Source: Spirochaetales bacterium (GTDB lineage Bacteria > Spirochaetota > Spirochaetia > SZUA-6 > RPPD01). Taken from it: a stretch of 56,355 nt of DNA. Every line of letters starts with the position of its first letter. The stretch's first letter is position 1. Location: assembly GCA_016930675.1 (NCBI GenBank), contig JAFGGG010000017.1, positions 1 to 56,355 of the forward strand, written 5' to 3'. The position numbers were made by a program, and so were the translations under genes. Under the pieces are notes generated by a model. That model was not told the DNA's origin. It was given only the letters and a program-made list of their open reading frames with translations, and made no database searches. Positions 7,956-17,314 of this stretch are shown here, piece by piece.

Positions 7956-9731
7956 ATGAAAGAGATGATAAGAACAGCAACCTGTGGCGATCTGCAGGAA
8001 AAGCATCTGGGCACTGAAGTAGTTCTCAACGGCTGGGTGCATCGGCAGCGGGATCACGGCGGAATCAAATTTATCGATCTAAGAGATCGTTACGGAATTA
8101 CTCAGGTGGTGGTGGAGCCGGATTCAGCAGCCGCGCTTTTAAAAACCGCCGCGGAACTGCGTTTTGAATACTGCATCGCGGTAAAAGGTCTCGTAAGAAA
8201 TCGTCCCAAAGAAATGGTCAATCCTCAAATGCCTACCGGGGCAATTGAGGTTAAAGTAACCGATCTGGTAATTTTAAGCCGCAGCCAGGTTCTTCCTTTT
8301 ATGATCGAAGAAAAAACTCCCGCCAAAGAGGATTTACGCTTAAAATACCGCTACCTCGATCTGCGCTCGCTTTCAATGCAGAAAAATCTGTTTTTACGTC
8401 ATCAGGTTGCGTTCGCGGCCAGAGAATACCTCGTGAATCAGGGGTTTTATGAAATAGAGACACCGACATTCATAAAATCAACCCCTGAGGGCGCGAGAGA
8501 CTTCCTGGTACCCTGCCGTTTGCTTCCGGGCAAATTTTACGCCCTGCCCCAGTCTCCTCAGCTGTATAAACAACTGCTCATGGTGGCCGGTTTTGATAAA
8601 TATTTTCAGCTTGCCCACTGCTTCCGTGATGAAGATGCCAGGGGCGACAGACAGCCGGAACACACCCAGATCGATATGGAAATGAGCTTTGTGTCGCGTG
8701 AAGATGTTTTTAACGTAGTGGAAGGCCTTATGCGGCATATTTTCAAAAAAGCGCTCGGGCGCGAGCTTGAGGTGCCCTTTGAACGAATTGCCTATGATAC
8801 GGCCATGGATCTCTACGGCACTGACAAACCGGATTTACGATTTGAACTTACTCTTAAAGATTTCAATAATCCGGCGGCCCAAAGCGATTTTCAGGTGTTT
8901 AAGAAAATCGTTGAACAAAACGGCGCGGTAAAGGCTCTGGTGGCTCCCGGCTGCGGTCACTATTCAAGAAAAATGATCGAAGATCTTGAGGAAACGGCTA
9001 AAACATACGGGGCCAAGGGATTGGCCTGGATTAAGGTAACGGAACAAGGTCTGGAAGGCGGTGTGTCAAAATTTTTTACGGAGCAAAGCCGGTCGATCAT
9101 CAAACACCTCTCCGCCAAGCCCGGCGATCTTATCCTGTTGGTAGGTGATACCAGGAAAACAGCCTGCACGGCGCTTGGCGCGGTGCGCAGCAAACTGGGC
9201 GCCGACCTGGGACTCATCAAAAAGCATGAGTTCAAGTTTGTCTGGATTATCGATTTTCCGCTCTTTGAATGGAACGCTGAAGAAAACAAATGGGACCCCG
9301 CCCATCATATGTTTTCCATGCCGCAGGAACAGTATCTGGACAGTCTTGAAAAGGATCCGGGTTCCGTAAAAGGCGATCTGTATGACCTGGTATGTAACGG
9401 CGTGGAACTGGCTTCAGGTTCGATCAGGATTCATGATCCTGAACTGCAAAAGCGTATCTTTTCGATAGTAGGCTTTTCCCTTGAAGAAGCGGAAATCCGT
9501 TTCGGTTTTTTATTGGAAGCCTTCAAATACGGGCCTCCGCCCCACGGCGGCATAGCCCCCGGATTGGACAGACTGGTAATGCTGTTGGCACGGGAAGACA
9601 CGATCAGAGAGGTCATAGCCTTTCCCAAAAATACAGTAGGCGCTTCACCCATGGACGACTGCCCTTCCCCCGTGAACCAGGAACAGCTGAAAGAGCTGCA
9701 TTTGAAACTTATCCCTCCGAAAGAAGATTAA
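7956..9731 (+). CDS. aspS: Aspartyl-tRNA synthetase
   Basis: Charges tRNA-Asp; a class II synthetase of the long bacterial type (591 residues). The N-terminal OB fold carries V-L-N-G-W-V-H-R-Q-R-D-H-G-G. Motif 2 carries C-F-R-D-E-D near residue 225, and the substrate loop Q-S-P-Q is near 203. The bacterial GAD insertion lies between about 295 and 430. Motif 3 is G-L-D-R-L near 540. The second Met (7965) is a possible alternative start, since most family members begin M-x-R-T-x-x-C-G. Its stop overlaps the stop of the convergent gene. From sequence alone I cannot say whether it also charges tRNA-Asn. Confidence 0.96.
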   Translation: MKEMIRTATCGDLQEKHLGTEVVLNGWVHRQRDHGGIKFIDLRDRYGITQVVVEPDSAAALLKTAAELRFEYCIAVKGLVRNRPKEMVNPQMPTGAIEVKVTDLVILSRSQVLPFMIEEKTPAKEDLRLKYRYLDLRSLSMQKNLFLRHQVAFAAREYLVNQGFYEIETPTFIKSTPEGARDFLVPCRLLPGKFYALPQSPQLYKQLLMVAGFDKYFQLAHCFRDEDARGDRQPEHTQIDMEMSFVSREDVFNVVEGLMRHIFKKALGRELEVPFERIAYDTAMDLYGTDKPDLRFELTLKDFNNPAAQSDFQVFKKIVEQNGAVKALVAPGCGHYSRKMIEDLEETAKTYGAKGLAWIKVTEQGLEGGVSKFFTEQSRSIIKHLSAKPGDLILLVGDTRKTACTALGAVRSKLGADLGLIKKHEFKFVWIIDFPLFEWNAEENKWDPAHHMFSMPQEQYLDSLEKDPGSVKGDLYDLVCNGVELASGSIRIHDPELQKRIFSIVGFSLEEAEIRFGFLLEAFKYGPPPHGGIAPGLDRLVMLLAREDTIREVIAFPKNTVGASPMDDCPSPVNQEQLKELHLKLIPPKED

Positions 9732-10582
9732 TTCGTCACCCGGTACTTTTTGACAAATCCGCAGGGTCTGTAGCTCATCTTGGCCTGGCGCAGGCCCTCA
9801 TTTCCCAAGTCCTGCTCACGGTTTATGTATTTATATTTATCCGGAAGCAGAGAAGAAAAAGACTTGTTCACAAACTGATAAATACCGCGATAGGTGGTCA
9901 ACGCTTTTTCAAAATGGATCACGTAACTTTTGGACTTAACGAGTTCTTCACCTAAAATATATGCCGCCGGGGTGCCTTCAACAAAATAAAGCACGCCGCA
10001 GAGATCGAGCTCTTCGTATAATTCCAGCGCTTCCCTTGCAGAGGCATAATCTCCATCATGGTCCTGTGTCGCCCTCCAGCCGTCCAAAATCGCCAGAGCG
10101 GCCTCTTTATATTCAGGTAAAAAAGGAACCCCTTCATAGGAATAACTGTTGATAAAAGCTTTTACATGGTTGCGCTTTTTATGGTATTTCTTACCCGGAA
10201 GTTTGGCCAGGTCTGTTCTTAAATATAAATAGTCGAAGTTATCACGGTCTTCACGGATGGTATATCCGTGTTCCAGGAGATATGTGGCTTTGGTTTCGGA
10301 AACAGCCTTCAACTCCTTGTAAGCGGAAAATAATTCATCCAGCTGCGCTTTTCGCGGGATGAGAGCGGGAAGCATAAAAAAAGGGTTGCCCTTATCCTGG
10401 CCGGTGATAATGATGGTGTCTTTGTCTAATTGTGATATTTCATAATTGTGCCTTTTGCGAAACAGGTAGATACCATTGAAGGTGAACTCAGAAATTCCCT
10501 CATTATGCTGTTTTAACACGGGCTGCAAAACGGGTCTCATGGGCAAGGTAATTTCAGAAAATTGCGGATACTGCTGTAGCAT
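9728..10582 (-). CDS. DUF2156 / LPG-synthase C-terminal-like GNAT-fold protein
   Basis: 284 residues with the two-lobed acyltransferase fold seen in DUF2156 proteins and in the C-terminal domain of aminoacyl-phosphatidylglycerol synthases (MprF-type). Supporting motifs are Y-L-Y-L-R-T-D-L-A-K-L-P-G-K-K-Y-H-K-K-R-N-H near residue 150, the central G-V-L-Y-F-V-E-G-T-P-A-A-Y strand, and the C-terminal Y-I-N-R-E-Q-D-L-G-N-E-G-L-R-Q-A-K segment. That ending is highly characteristic. There is no membrane domain, so it is a soluble enzyme that could move an aminoacyl or acyl group; the substrate is unknown. I prefer ATG 10582: the upstream TTG at 10624 coincides with a -35 box. Confidence 0.8.
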   Translation of the reverse strand: MLQQYPQFSEITLPMRPVLQPVLKQHNEGISEFTFNGIYLFRKRHNYEISQLDKDTIIITGQDKGNPFFMLPALIPRKAQLDELFSAYKELKAVSETKATYLLEHGYTIREDRDNFDYLYLRTDLAKLPGKKYHKKRNHVKAFINSYSYEGVPFLPEYKEAALAILDGWRATQDHDGDYASAREALELYEELDLCGVLYFVEGTPAAYILGEELVKSKSYVIHFEKALTTYRGIYQFVNKSFSSLLPDKYKYINREQDLGNEGLRQAKMSYRPCGFVKKYRVTN

Positions 10583-10594
10583 AATATTACAGTA

Positions 10595-10624
10595 AAAGTA
10601 ACAAACATCTCTATATATGGTCAA
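10595..10624 (-). promoter_or_regulatory. Candidate promoter, short leader
   Basis: TTGACC (10624-10619), 18 nt, TACTTT (10600-10595) on the minus strand. The predicted start is about 6 nt before the ATG at 10582. Confidence 0.35.
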
Positions 10625-10687
10625 GGATAAACCATTCTTTTGAATTTACATCTACCTCCGAAAGCCGCCGCCTATGACAGCAGTATG

Positions 10688-10716
10688 TTGATTAAAAGCC
10701 TGTTTTAACATATCGT
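10688..10716 (+). promoter_or_regulatory. Candidate promoter for pepT, short leader
   Basis: TTGATT (10688-10693), 17 nt, TATCGT (10711-10716). The predicted start is about 5 nt before the ATG at 10724. Confidence 0.35.
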
Positions 10717-10723
10717 GTTTATT

Positions 10724-12010
10724 ATGGATTTGGATAAGCAAAGGCAATGGTTTGAACAACGACTGCTTGCACGTTTTTTACGGTATGTCAAAGTGGAAAC
10801 AACATCCGATAAGAACATGAACACGATTCCTTCAAGCAAAGGTCAGCTGGATTTTGCCGCCATGCTGTTACAAGAGCTGAAGGATCTTAAGATCCCAAAC
10901 GCCGCTTTAAATACAAACGGTTTTGTTTCCGCAACCCTTCCGGCTTCAGCACCGTCGTTAAAACAGCAGACCATAGGATTTATCGCCCATTTAGACACAA
11001 CTCCCGACCTCACCGGAGCCCATGTCAAACCGATCGTGCATGAAAACTACGCGGGCAAGGCAATTGCACTTAAGCGGGGAATCCGCCTTACACCGAAAGC
11101 TTCACCCGCTCTTAAAAATTATCTGAATCGGACTATAATCACTTCAGACGGCACGACACTTCTAGGCGCGGATGATAAAGCCGGTGTGGCGGAGATTATG
11201 ACAGCCCTTGAATTTCTTAAAAACCATCCTCAGATACCCTACCCAAATATCGAAATAATATTTACTCCGGATGAAGAAACAGGCAGGGGTATGAGCAGGT
11301 TTCCGCTTAAACAGATTAAATCGGATGTATGCTTTACAGTGGACGGCGGCGAAGAAGGCACCCTGGAAATCGAGTGTTTTGAAGCATACAGTTTAAAAGT
11401 TACTCTTTTCGGGCAAAGTATCCATTTAGGCGAGGCCAGAGGTAAATTGATAAACGCGGTGGAACTTGCCGCCCGCCTGGTTGAGACGCTCCCTAAAAAC
11501 GAAAGCCCTCAAGCTACCGATGGACGTTTCGGTTATTACAGCTGTGTCGAGCTTCAGGCCTCGATCGAACGAGCCCGGCTTGAGATCCTGATAAGAGATT
11601 TTACACCCAAAGAATGCAAACGCAGAATAAAAGTAGTGACATCGATTATAAATTCTTTAGAGCAGCTTTATCCCGGAGCGCGGAGTAACCTGGAAATAAA
11701 AAAGCAATACTCAAATATGCGGCAATCGTTAAAAACTTATCCCAAACTTGTTACAATTTTAGAACAAGCCATCCGCCGGACAGGAATTACACCAAAACGC
11801 ACATATATTCGGGGAGGCACGGACGGCGCGCGCTTGAGTGAAATGGGTGTGCCCACGCCCAATATATTCACCGGAGGACACAATTTCCACAGTTACCGGG
11901 AATGGATAGCGCTGCCCGCCATGGTACGGGCAACACAGACGATTATTTACTTGGCGGAGTTATGGTTTTCTTTCCACGAAACGCACGGAAGAAAAAATGA
12001 AAAACAGTAA
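10724..12010 (+). CDS. pepT: Peptidase T (tripeptide aminopeptidase)
   Basis: A zinc-dependent M20 family cytoplasmic peptidase that releases the N-terminal residue of tripeptides. The 428 residues carry the complete metal-site series: H-L-D-T-T-P-D near 90, D-D-K-A-G near 150, the catalytic pair in P-D-E-E-T-G near 185, V-D-G-G-E-E-G near 207, and the late histidine in G-G-H-N-F-H-S near 386. An in-frame GTG lies at 10715, but ATG 10724 begins a more typical N-terminus. Its last codons overlap the next gene by 14 nt, so the two are probably cotranscribed. Confidence 0.92.
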   Translation: MDLDKQRQWFEQRLLARFLRYVKVETTSDKNMNTIPSSKGQLDFAAMLLQELKDLKIPNAALNTNGFVSATLPASAPSLKQQTIGFIAHLDTTPDLTGAHVKPIVHENYAGKAIALKRGIRLTPKASPALKNYLNRTIITSDGTTLLGADDKAGVAEIMTALEFLKNHPQIPYPNIEIIFTPDEETGRGMSRFPLKQIKSDVCFTVDGGEEGTLEIECFEAYSLKVTLFGQSIHLGEARGKLINAVELAARLVETLPKNESPQATDGRFGYYSCVELQASIERARLEILIRDFTPKECKRRIKVVTSIINSLEQLYPGARSNLEIKKQYSNMRQSLKTYPKLVTILEQAIRRTGITPKRTYIRGGTDGARLSEMGVPTPNIFTGGHNFHSYREWIALPAMVRATQTIIYLAELWFSFHETHGRKNEKQ

Positions 12011-13061
12011 AAAGACTTTTGGTATAATATCACTTTCTCTTTTACTTTTAACCTTAAGCGGTTGTTACTATGTCACCGAAGGCTGCAATCTGATCCAAGT
12101 TTATTCCAAAGCAAAAGATATCGACACTCTGCTTGCCGATGAGAGTTTACCACAAGACGAGCGCGAACTGCTTATGCTGGTAAAAGATATCAAAACATTT
12201 GCTACTACCCGGTTAGGTTTGGTCGACAATAAAAATTATTCCAGCTATGTAAAAATTGAACAAGATTATCTAGTTGATGTAGTATCAGCCTGCTCAAACG
12301 ATTCATTCACGCAATACAATTGGGATTATCTGTTTGTAGGGAAAATGCCTTACCGCGGGTTTTTTAAGCATGAAGATGCCGTAAAAGAGGCTGAAAAGTT
12401 AAAACAAGAGGGGTACGATGTGTACCTAAGGCAGGTAGATGCCTTCAGTACATTGGGATTTTTCAAAGATCCTGTTTTCTCTTTTATGAAAGAGTATTCG
12501 ATCTATTATCTGGCCAATATCATTATTCATGAACAAACCCACGCCACGTTTTTTATAAACGGGAATATAGATTTTAGTGAAAATCTCGCTCACTTTTTCG
12601 GCAATGAAGGGGCAAAGCAGTATCTAAAAGAAACATACGGCGAGCAGAGCGAAATCCTCGCGCGCACTATTTTGCTGGAAAACGATATAAAGAAGTATCA
12701 TATACTTTTAAAAGAACTTTACGATGAACTGGACAGCATCTATAATTCCGGATTAAGCAAAGAACAAAAACTGGAAAGCAAAGCGGCCGCCATAAAGCGC
12801 TGGCAAGATAATTTTGCGGCCCGCTACACATCCACCTTTAAAACGGATGCGTTTATTTCGGTGCCTGAATTTGAAATGAACAATGCGTTTTTAGCCACCC
12901 ACATGAACTACTCCAGCAACCTTGATCTGTTTTATACTCTTTATGAGGTATGCTCTTATGATCTTGTAAAAGTAATGCAGGTAGTCAAAGGGGCAAAAGA
13001 TTATAAAGGCGATGCGTTTGCATATTTGGAAGAGTATATTCTGAATGCGACAAAACCTTGA
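11997..13061 (+). CDS. Lipoprotein zinc metallopeptidase (Aminopep family, PF10023-like)
   Basis: 354 residues with a signal peptide and the lipobox L-S-G-C (Cys about 22), so it is probably tethered to an envelope membrane. The zinc motif H-E-Q-T-H lies near residue 178, and a downstream glutamate in F-S-E-N-L-A-H-F-F-G-N-E-G-A about 20 residues later fits the third ligand. The segments G-F-F-K-H-E-D-A and S-T-L-G-F-F-K-D-P are characteristic of the putative aminopeptidase family found in many Gram-negatives. The pepT overlap suggests paired peptide turnover in envelope and cytoplasm. The actual substrate is not established for this family. Confidence 0.85.
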   Translation: MKNSKKTFGIISLSLLLLTLSGCYYVTEGCNLIQVYSKAKDIDTLLADESLPQDERELLMLVKDIKTFATTRLGLVDNKNYSSYVKIEQDYLVDVVSACSNDSFTQYNWDYLFVGKMPYRGFFKHEDAVKEAEKLKQEGYDVYLRQVDAFSTLGFFKDPVFSFMKEYSIYYLANIIIHEQTHATFFINGNIDFSENLAHFFGNEGAKQYLKETYGEQSEILARTILLENDIKKYHILLKELYDELDSIYNSGLSKEQKLESKAAAIKRWQDNFAARYTSTFKTDAFISVPEFEMNNAFLATHMNYSSNLDLFYTLYEVCSYDLVKVMQVVKGAKDYKGDAFAYLEEYILNATKP

Positions 13062-13103
13062 GTCCGGGGTTCTGCAATAATCTTACTCGATTGAAAGATA
13101 AAT

Positions 13104-14417
13104 TCACAAAAGTCCTTTTGTTTTTATATCCAAATATCGGTTTACCAAAGCGGCCGGCAGTTTTTCCGGAATCTCATCAAAGTATAATGCTCCTGCGGCT
13201 TTTAAGCGTTTTGTGCTTTCTGCTCTTACATTCAGATAAGTATAAATAGAAGAATTTTTCAATGAATCGGAAAAAGTCCTTATTTTTGTCGCCAGCGATG
13301 TTTTTAATACTGTTTCCTGAACACTGGCCGTTAATATGAGGTGCCGCTTTTTAGCGGTTTGGACGGTGGAGATCAGATTTTCCGTATCTTCTTCCCGGAT
13401 ATTGGTTACAAGAATAATCAAGGTGCGACGTCGCAGGTGTATGATTACATCTTCAATCGCGCCCGCTATATCGGAAGGCGAAAGTGAAGTATCAAGGTCG
13501 TAAACCGTATTGAGAATATGATTTAAAGTGCTGATCCCGCGTCTGGGAGCAAGCCAGCGTTTCTGCCCCCCGAAAGTCATCAGACCGATGCTGTCGCCCT
13601 GCTTCAAAGCCACATACGCCAGCAGAATAAGGGCGTTTAAAGCAGAATCGAAATGAGACAGTTCTCCGTCTTTTGTGTGCATACGAAATCCGCAATCCAG
13701 GAGAAAGACAATTTGCTGATCTTGTTCCTCCTGATACTGTCTGCAGATAAGTTTATGATACTTGGAAGTAATCTTCCAATCTATAAGCCGGACGGAGTCT
13801 CCCGGGATATATTCCCGCAATTGATGAAACTCCGAACCCTGCCCTCTTCTTTGCTGTTTTCTGATGCCAAGCTGTTCCACCTTTCCTGCTACCGCAAGCA
13901 ATGTATAGCGGCTGACAGCGCGAAAGTTGGGATACACTCTGACGGTATTCTTATGCCCGCAGAACACGCGACGATGCCATATTCCAAAAGGGGAACGCAT
14001 AAGACAGTCGATTAATGCGAACTCCATATTCCCCCGCTGTACGGGCTTTATCCCGTAGCTAACACGATACTCACGGCTTTGTTTGCTAGCGGAAAAAGAT
14101 ATTCGCCGGGGCAGGCCTTGAACATGAAAGCCCGGAGGGTGATGATCAAAAATCTGTACCTGTGACGGAGCCGGTTTTATAGTTGTGATTATTATTTCCA
14201 CCTTGGCGGGTACTCCCAAGGAAAGGGCATGGGGAACAGAACGTCTCATCTGAGGAATCTTTAAAGTAAAAAGGGCAATAACGTCAATTATGGTAATTAT
14301 GAGGAGAATCAAGCCAAGAGCCAGCCACAGCCATACCATAAATTCAAAAAAAACACAGCAGAGAGAGAGAAAAAACCACATAAAAACTGCTATTAAAAGC
14401 CCAAAAGTCGGTTTCAT
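13104..14417 (-). CDS. DUF58 protein (MoxR-partner, VWA-like)
   Basis: 437 residues. Two membrane helices lie at the N-terminus (about 5-50), followed by a beta-rich segment, and the DUF58 core has the diagnostic G-S-E-F-H-Q-L-R-E-Y-I-P-G-D near residue 200 and I-D-W-K-I-T-S-K soon after. The rest has a von Willebrand A-like fold starting F-L-L-D-C-G, so the MIDAS is incomplete. DUF58 proteins accompany MoxR AAA+ ATPases and are thought to act in assembly or activation of envelope or metal-dependent proteins. It overlaps moxR by 4 nt and is the last gene of the island. Confidence 0.88.
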   Translation of the reverse strand: MKPTFGLLIAVFMWFFLSLCCVFFEFMVWLWLALGLILLIITIIDVIALFTLKIPQMRRSVPHALSLGVPAKVEIIITTIKPAPSQVQIFDHHPPGFHVQGLPRRISFSASKQSREYRVSYGIKPVQRGNMEFALIDCLMRSPFGIWHRRVFCGHKNTVRVYPNFRAVSRYTLLAVAGKVEQLGIRKQQRRGQGSEFHQLREYIPGDSVRLIDWKITSKYHKLICRQYQEEQDQQIVFLLDCGFRMHTKDGELSHFDSALNALILLAYVALKQGDSIGLMTFGGQKRWLAPRRGISTLNHILNTVYDLDTSLSPSDIAGAIEDVIIHLRRRTLIILVTNIREEDTENLISTVQTAKKRHLILTASVQETVLKTSLATKIRTFSDSLKNSSIYTYLNVRAESTKRLKAAGALYFDEIPEKLPAALVNRYLDIKTKGLL

Positions 14418-15376
14418 ATCCTGGGTACATCGATTGATTTTAAGATCTGCTCAAGTATAGTATCCGGTTTTTGTCCTTCTATTTCCACTTCGGGAGAAAG
14501 GCTTATTCTGTGCCTTAAAGCAGGATAGACAAGCTTTTTAACGTCATCCGGAGTCACGAAATCACGGCCCTGCACAAGCGCATAAGCCCGTGCGCAACGT
14601 ATTAAAGCCAGGCTTCCTCTTGGCCCTGAACCGATGGCCACACCCGGCCAGTTCCTGCTCGTCTGTACAATCCGCACTGCGTATTCTATAACCCGTTTGT
14701 CCACCTGAATCTTTACTATTGCCTTTTGCATGGCTGCTATTTTACTTATCGTAGTAACCGAGGAGACTTTATCAAGAATCAAATTATCTCCGATGTGATC
14801 GGAAACAACCCGCTCCACCATTTCAATCTCCTGCTCTACGGGAGCGTAATCTATATGTATTTTTAAGAGAAATCTGTCCATCTGCGCATCCGGCAGAGGA
14901 TACGTACCTTCGTGTTCGTAAGGATTTTGGGTGGCCATTGTCATGAACGGCCGCGTCAGGGGTATTGTCTGATTATCCAGACTCACCTGCTGTTCCTGCA
15001 TTACCTCAAGCAGTGCCGCCTGTGTCTTGGCCGGCGCGCGGTTGATCTCATCGGCAAGCAGCAGGTTGGTAAACACGGGCCCGGACCGGATTTTAAACTT
15101 ACCGGTCTGCATATCGTAAACCGTATGTCCCGTAATATCACTGGGCATGAGATCAGGGGTGAATTGAATACGGGCTGATTTACCCTGAAATGTTTTTGCC
15201 AAAGCCCTTACCAGCAGGGTTTTTCCCAAACCGGGCAAGCCCTCGATGATAACATGTCCTGAAGCGAAGAAAGCAATTAATACCTGCTCCACTACTTGAT
15301 CCTGCCCTACCAATGCTTTGCTTATCTCATTACGGATAGCATTAAAAATATCTGAAAATTCAATTTTAGTGCTCAT
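14414..15376 (-). CDS. MoxR-family AAA+ ATPase
   Basis: 320 residues, a normal MoxR length. Walker A is G-L-P-G-L-G-K-T near residue 40, Walker B L-L-A-D-E-I-N-R-A with the sensor-like P-A-K-T-Q-A-A-L-L-E near 105, and the sensor 1 segment A-T-Q-N-P near 140. The lid domain follows, with R-G-S-L-A-L near 255. MoxR ATPases act as chaperone-like motors for VWA-containing partners, and the DUF58 gene next to it is the expected partner. It overlaps the neighbour on each side by 4 nt. Confidence 0.93.
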   Translation of the reverse strand: MSTKIEFSDIFNAIRNEISKALVGQDQVVEQVLIAFFASGHVIIEGLPGLGKTLLVRALAKTFQGKSARIQFTPDLMPSDITGHTVYDMQTGKFKIRSGPVFTNLLLADEINRAPAKTQAALLEVMQEQQVSLDNQTIPLTRPFMTMATQNPYEHEGTYPLPDAQMDRFLLKIHIDYAPVEQEIEMVERVVSDHIGDNLILDKVSSVTTISKIAAMQKAIVKIQVDKRVIEYAVRIVQTSRNWPGVAIGSGPRGSLALIRCARAYALVQGRDFVTPDDVKKLVYPALRHRISLSPEVEIEGQKPDTILEQILKSIDVPRI

Positions 15377-16548
15377 AGTTTTTCATAAATCCTTTCTAAA
15401 ATCTGAGCTTTTGTTAAAAAGCTTGTTTTGCTTAATTGTTCCCGCGTTTCAGGAATAAACAGTATATTCAGCACCTCTTCATTGAGTTCTGTTCTTTGTT
15501 TTAAATGCTCTAATTGCTCTGCTGTTGAAAGGGTATCCCAAACCAACAGTTTTACCTTGATTTTATGTATTACAGCCTGTTTTAAGGAAGCGAGCAATTG
15601 GAAACGCTGCTTATTATTCCACAAGAAACGTCCGCTTGCATATACATGTTCAATCAGACTTCTGCTTGCAGTATCGGTGATTGTTATCATGGGCCCAAAA
15701 CGCATGCCCTGCTTCCACATAAATAATAGTAAACAGACAACAAGACTTATCAAGAACATCCATGTATATTGAAAAAGAATCTCCCAGAAAGACTTAACAT
15801 CATGTCTCCACACAAACCATACCTCATGCTTTGATGAACCTTGGCGCACCAAGTACCAGAAAAAAGCGGCGTTATCATTTTCCCCGATCAAACTGTTTTC
15901 AATAAAAGACAGAGAACTAATTATACTCAGCAATCCCTTTCCGATATTAAATTGCAGGAGGAGATTATGACCATTATCCCGAACAGCCCATGACGCCCAT
16001 TCATCCGTATCAGACAGAACCAGATAATTGTCCAGGGTTACAGCTAGATCTTTATCTATTCCCGGCAGTGTGAATTTTATACCATCTTCTGCCGCGCCGT
16101 TCTCGCCTGCAGTACCATCAACATCGGGGTTTATATTCACTTCCACTCCCGCGTACTCTAAAAAAAAGTCTATATGGTTCTGATTTTCAAAATCATCGCC
16201 ATATGGGGCGACATTGACGACAAGATTTCCTCCCAATTCAACCCACTCCAGCAGTTTTTCCAGAGTCGGTGTTTTAAAGGAATCTCTCATGGCGGAAAAA
16301 AATATTGTTCCCGAGTTATCCAGAAAATTAGTCAATTGATATTCGTTATATATATGGTTTACAGCGAAATCTCTGTTTATTAGAAGGCGTTCCGCGGCTA
16401 AAAAAGGATTTGTGCGCGCTTGTCCTTTTAATCCGACATATACTTCTTCTTTTACTACCTCTATACTTTCTGATAACAAATATCCCGCGACGATTATAAC
16501 CAGGAAGGTTACAAACAATACAACTGCCAGTTTTGTACGAAACTGCAT
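15373..16548 (-). CDS. DUF4350-type membrane protein
   Basis: About 391 residues. An N-terminal membrane helix (about 5-25) precedes an extracytoplasmic domain of roughly 240 residues with the DUF4350 features N-P-F-L-A-A-E-R-L-L, a strand reading T-I-F-F-S-A, and W-V-E-L-G-G-N-L-V-V. A second helix lies near 265-285 and a helical cytoplasmic end follows. It matches the DUF4350 proteins usually found between DUF4129 and MoxR genes. I chose ATG 16548, which leaves 10 nt after the upstream gene, over an in-frame start at 16644 that would overlap it by 86 nt. Function unknown. Confidence 0.75.
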   Translation of the reverse strand: MQFRTKLAVVLFVTFLVIIVAGYLLSESIEVVKEEVYVGLKGQARTNPFLAAERLLINRDFAVNHIYNEYQLTNFLDNSGTIFFSAMRDSFKTPTLEKLLEWVELGGNLVVNVAPYGDDFENQNHIDFFLEYAGVEVNINPDVDGTAGENGAAEDGIKFTLPGIDKDLAVTLDNYLVLSDTDEWASWAVRDNGHNLLLQFNIGKGLLSIISSLSFIENSLIGENDNAAFFWYLVRQGSSKHEVWFVWRHDVKSFWEILFQYTWMFLISLVVCLLLFMWKQGMRFGPMITITDTASRSLIEHVYASGRFLWNNKQRFQLLASLKQAVIHKIKVKLLVWDTLSTAEQLEHLKQRTELNEEVLNILFIPETREQLSKTSFLTKAQILERIYEKL

Positions 16549-16558
16549 CCTCTTCTTC

Positions 16559-17314
16559 TTACCTCTTATCCTTAAAGTAATTTCCCCAGTTATTACAAAG
16601 AGAATAAAAAACCGTGTCATCCGGATGCCTGTCGGCATACGCACTGTAAAGCCAGGCGTGGATTAAATGAGTAAAATCTGAAACTATATTTTCATGGATT
16701 GTCTTATCATATAAACGCTCTGTAACCCGGCTTAAGCATTCACCTTCGGTCGCACTGTCGGGAATAGGTATCTGCATGCTGTTGACAAGGTAAGAGATGG
16801 CTCCCCTGTACATCAAACTTAAAGCCTGTTTCGGTTTACCGGCTTTCCAGAACTGTTGTGCCTGCCCGATTACCTGCCGGGAAAGAACCGGTTCTTCAGC
16901 ATTTTTTCCTTGCAAATAGCGGGTTTTTTGTCTGTCACTCCCGGAAGACGGGGATTTAAACAGTCTCTTAAGACTATCTTTTTTGATCACAATGAGAGCA
17001 ATAATAAATATAACTACCGATACAATCAAAAACCAGGGCAATACGGCAACGAGTGCCTTGGCCATTCGAGCAAACAGATTATTTTCCTGGCCGCTTGCCT
17101 TATTACTATTCGTATCTTCGCTCTGCTCGTCTTGCCACTTCCACTTCCAGATTTCTTTAACCTCCCATGGATCAAACTCCGGCGATGCCAAGATTTCCTC
17201 AATGTCCCGGCTAATCGTTTCTATCGCCTCTTCATCAACTGTTTGTTCGGCGTTTACGGTAAGCGAATAAAAGATCAGATGCGCGATACAGAGTGCCGGT
17301 ACGAGTTTTTTCAT
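16559..17314 (-). CDS. DUF4129 membrane protein
   Basis: 251 residues. It has a signal peptide (about 1-22), a periplasmic stretch rich in Glu and Trp, one membrane helix near residues 90-110, and a cytoplasmic C-terminal domain. That domain carries the DUF4129 hallmarks P-K-Q-A-L-S-L-M-Y-R-G-A and T-E-G-E-C. It is common in MoxR/DUF58 islands and of unknown biochemical role. It overlaps the upstream gene by 4 nt. Confidence 0.78.
   Translation of the reverse strand: MKKLVPALCIAHLIFYSLTVNAEQTVDEEAIETISRDIEEILASPEFDPWEVKEIWKWKWQDEQSEDTNSNKASGQENNLFARMAKALVAVLPWFLIVSVVIFIIALIVIKKDSLKRLFKSPSSGSDRQKTRYLQGKNAEEPVLSRQVIGQAQQFWKAGKPKQALSLMYRGAISYLVNSMQIPIPDSATEGECLSRVTERLYDKTIHENIVSDFTHLIHAWLYSAYADRHPDDTVFYSLCNNWGNYFKDKR

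Noticed and set aside
9961..15178. Several opposite-strand open frames of 60-120 codons
   Set aside because: They lie wholly within well-supported genes (DUF2156, pepT, DUF58, MoxR), lack ribosome sites and family motifs, and follow from codon bias of the true frames.
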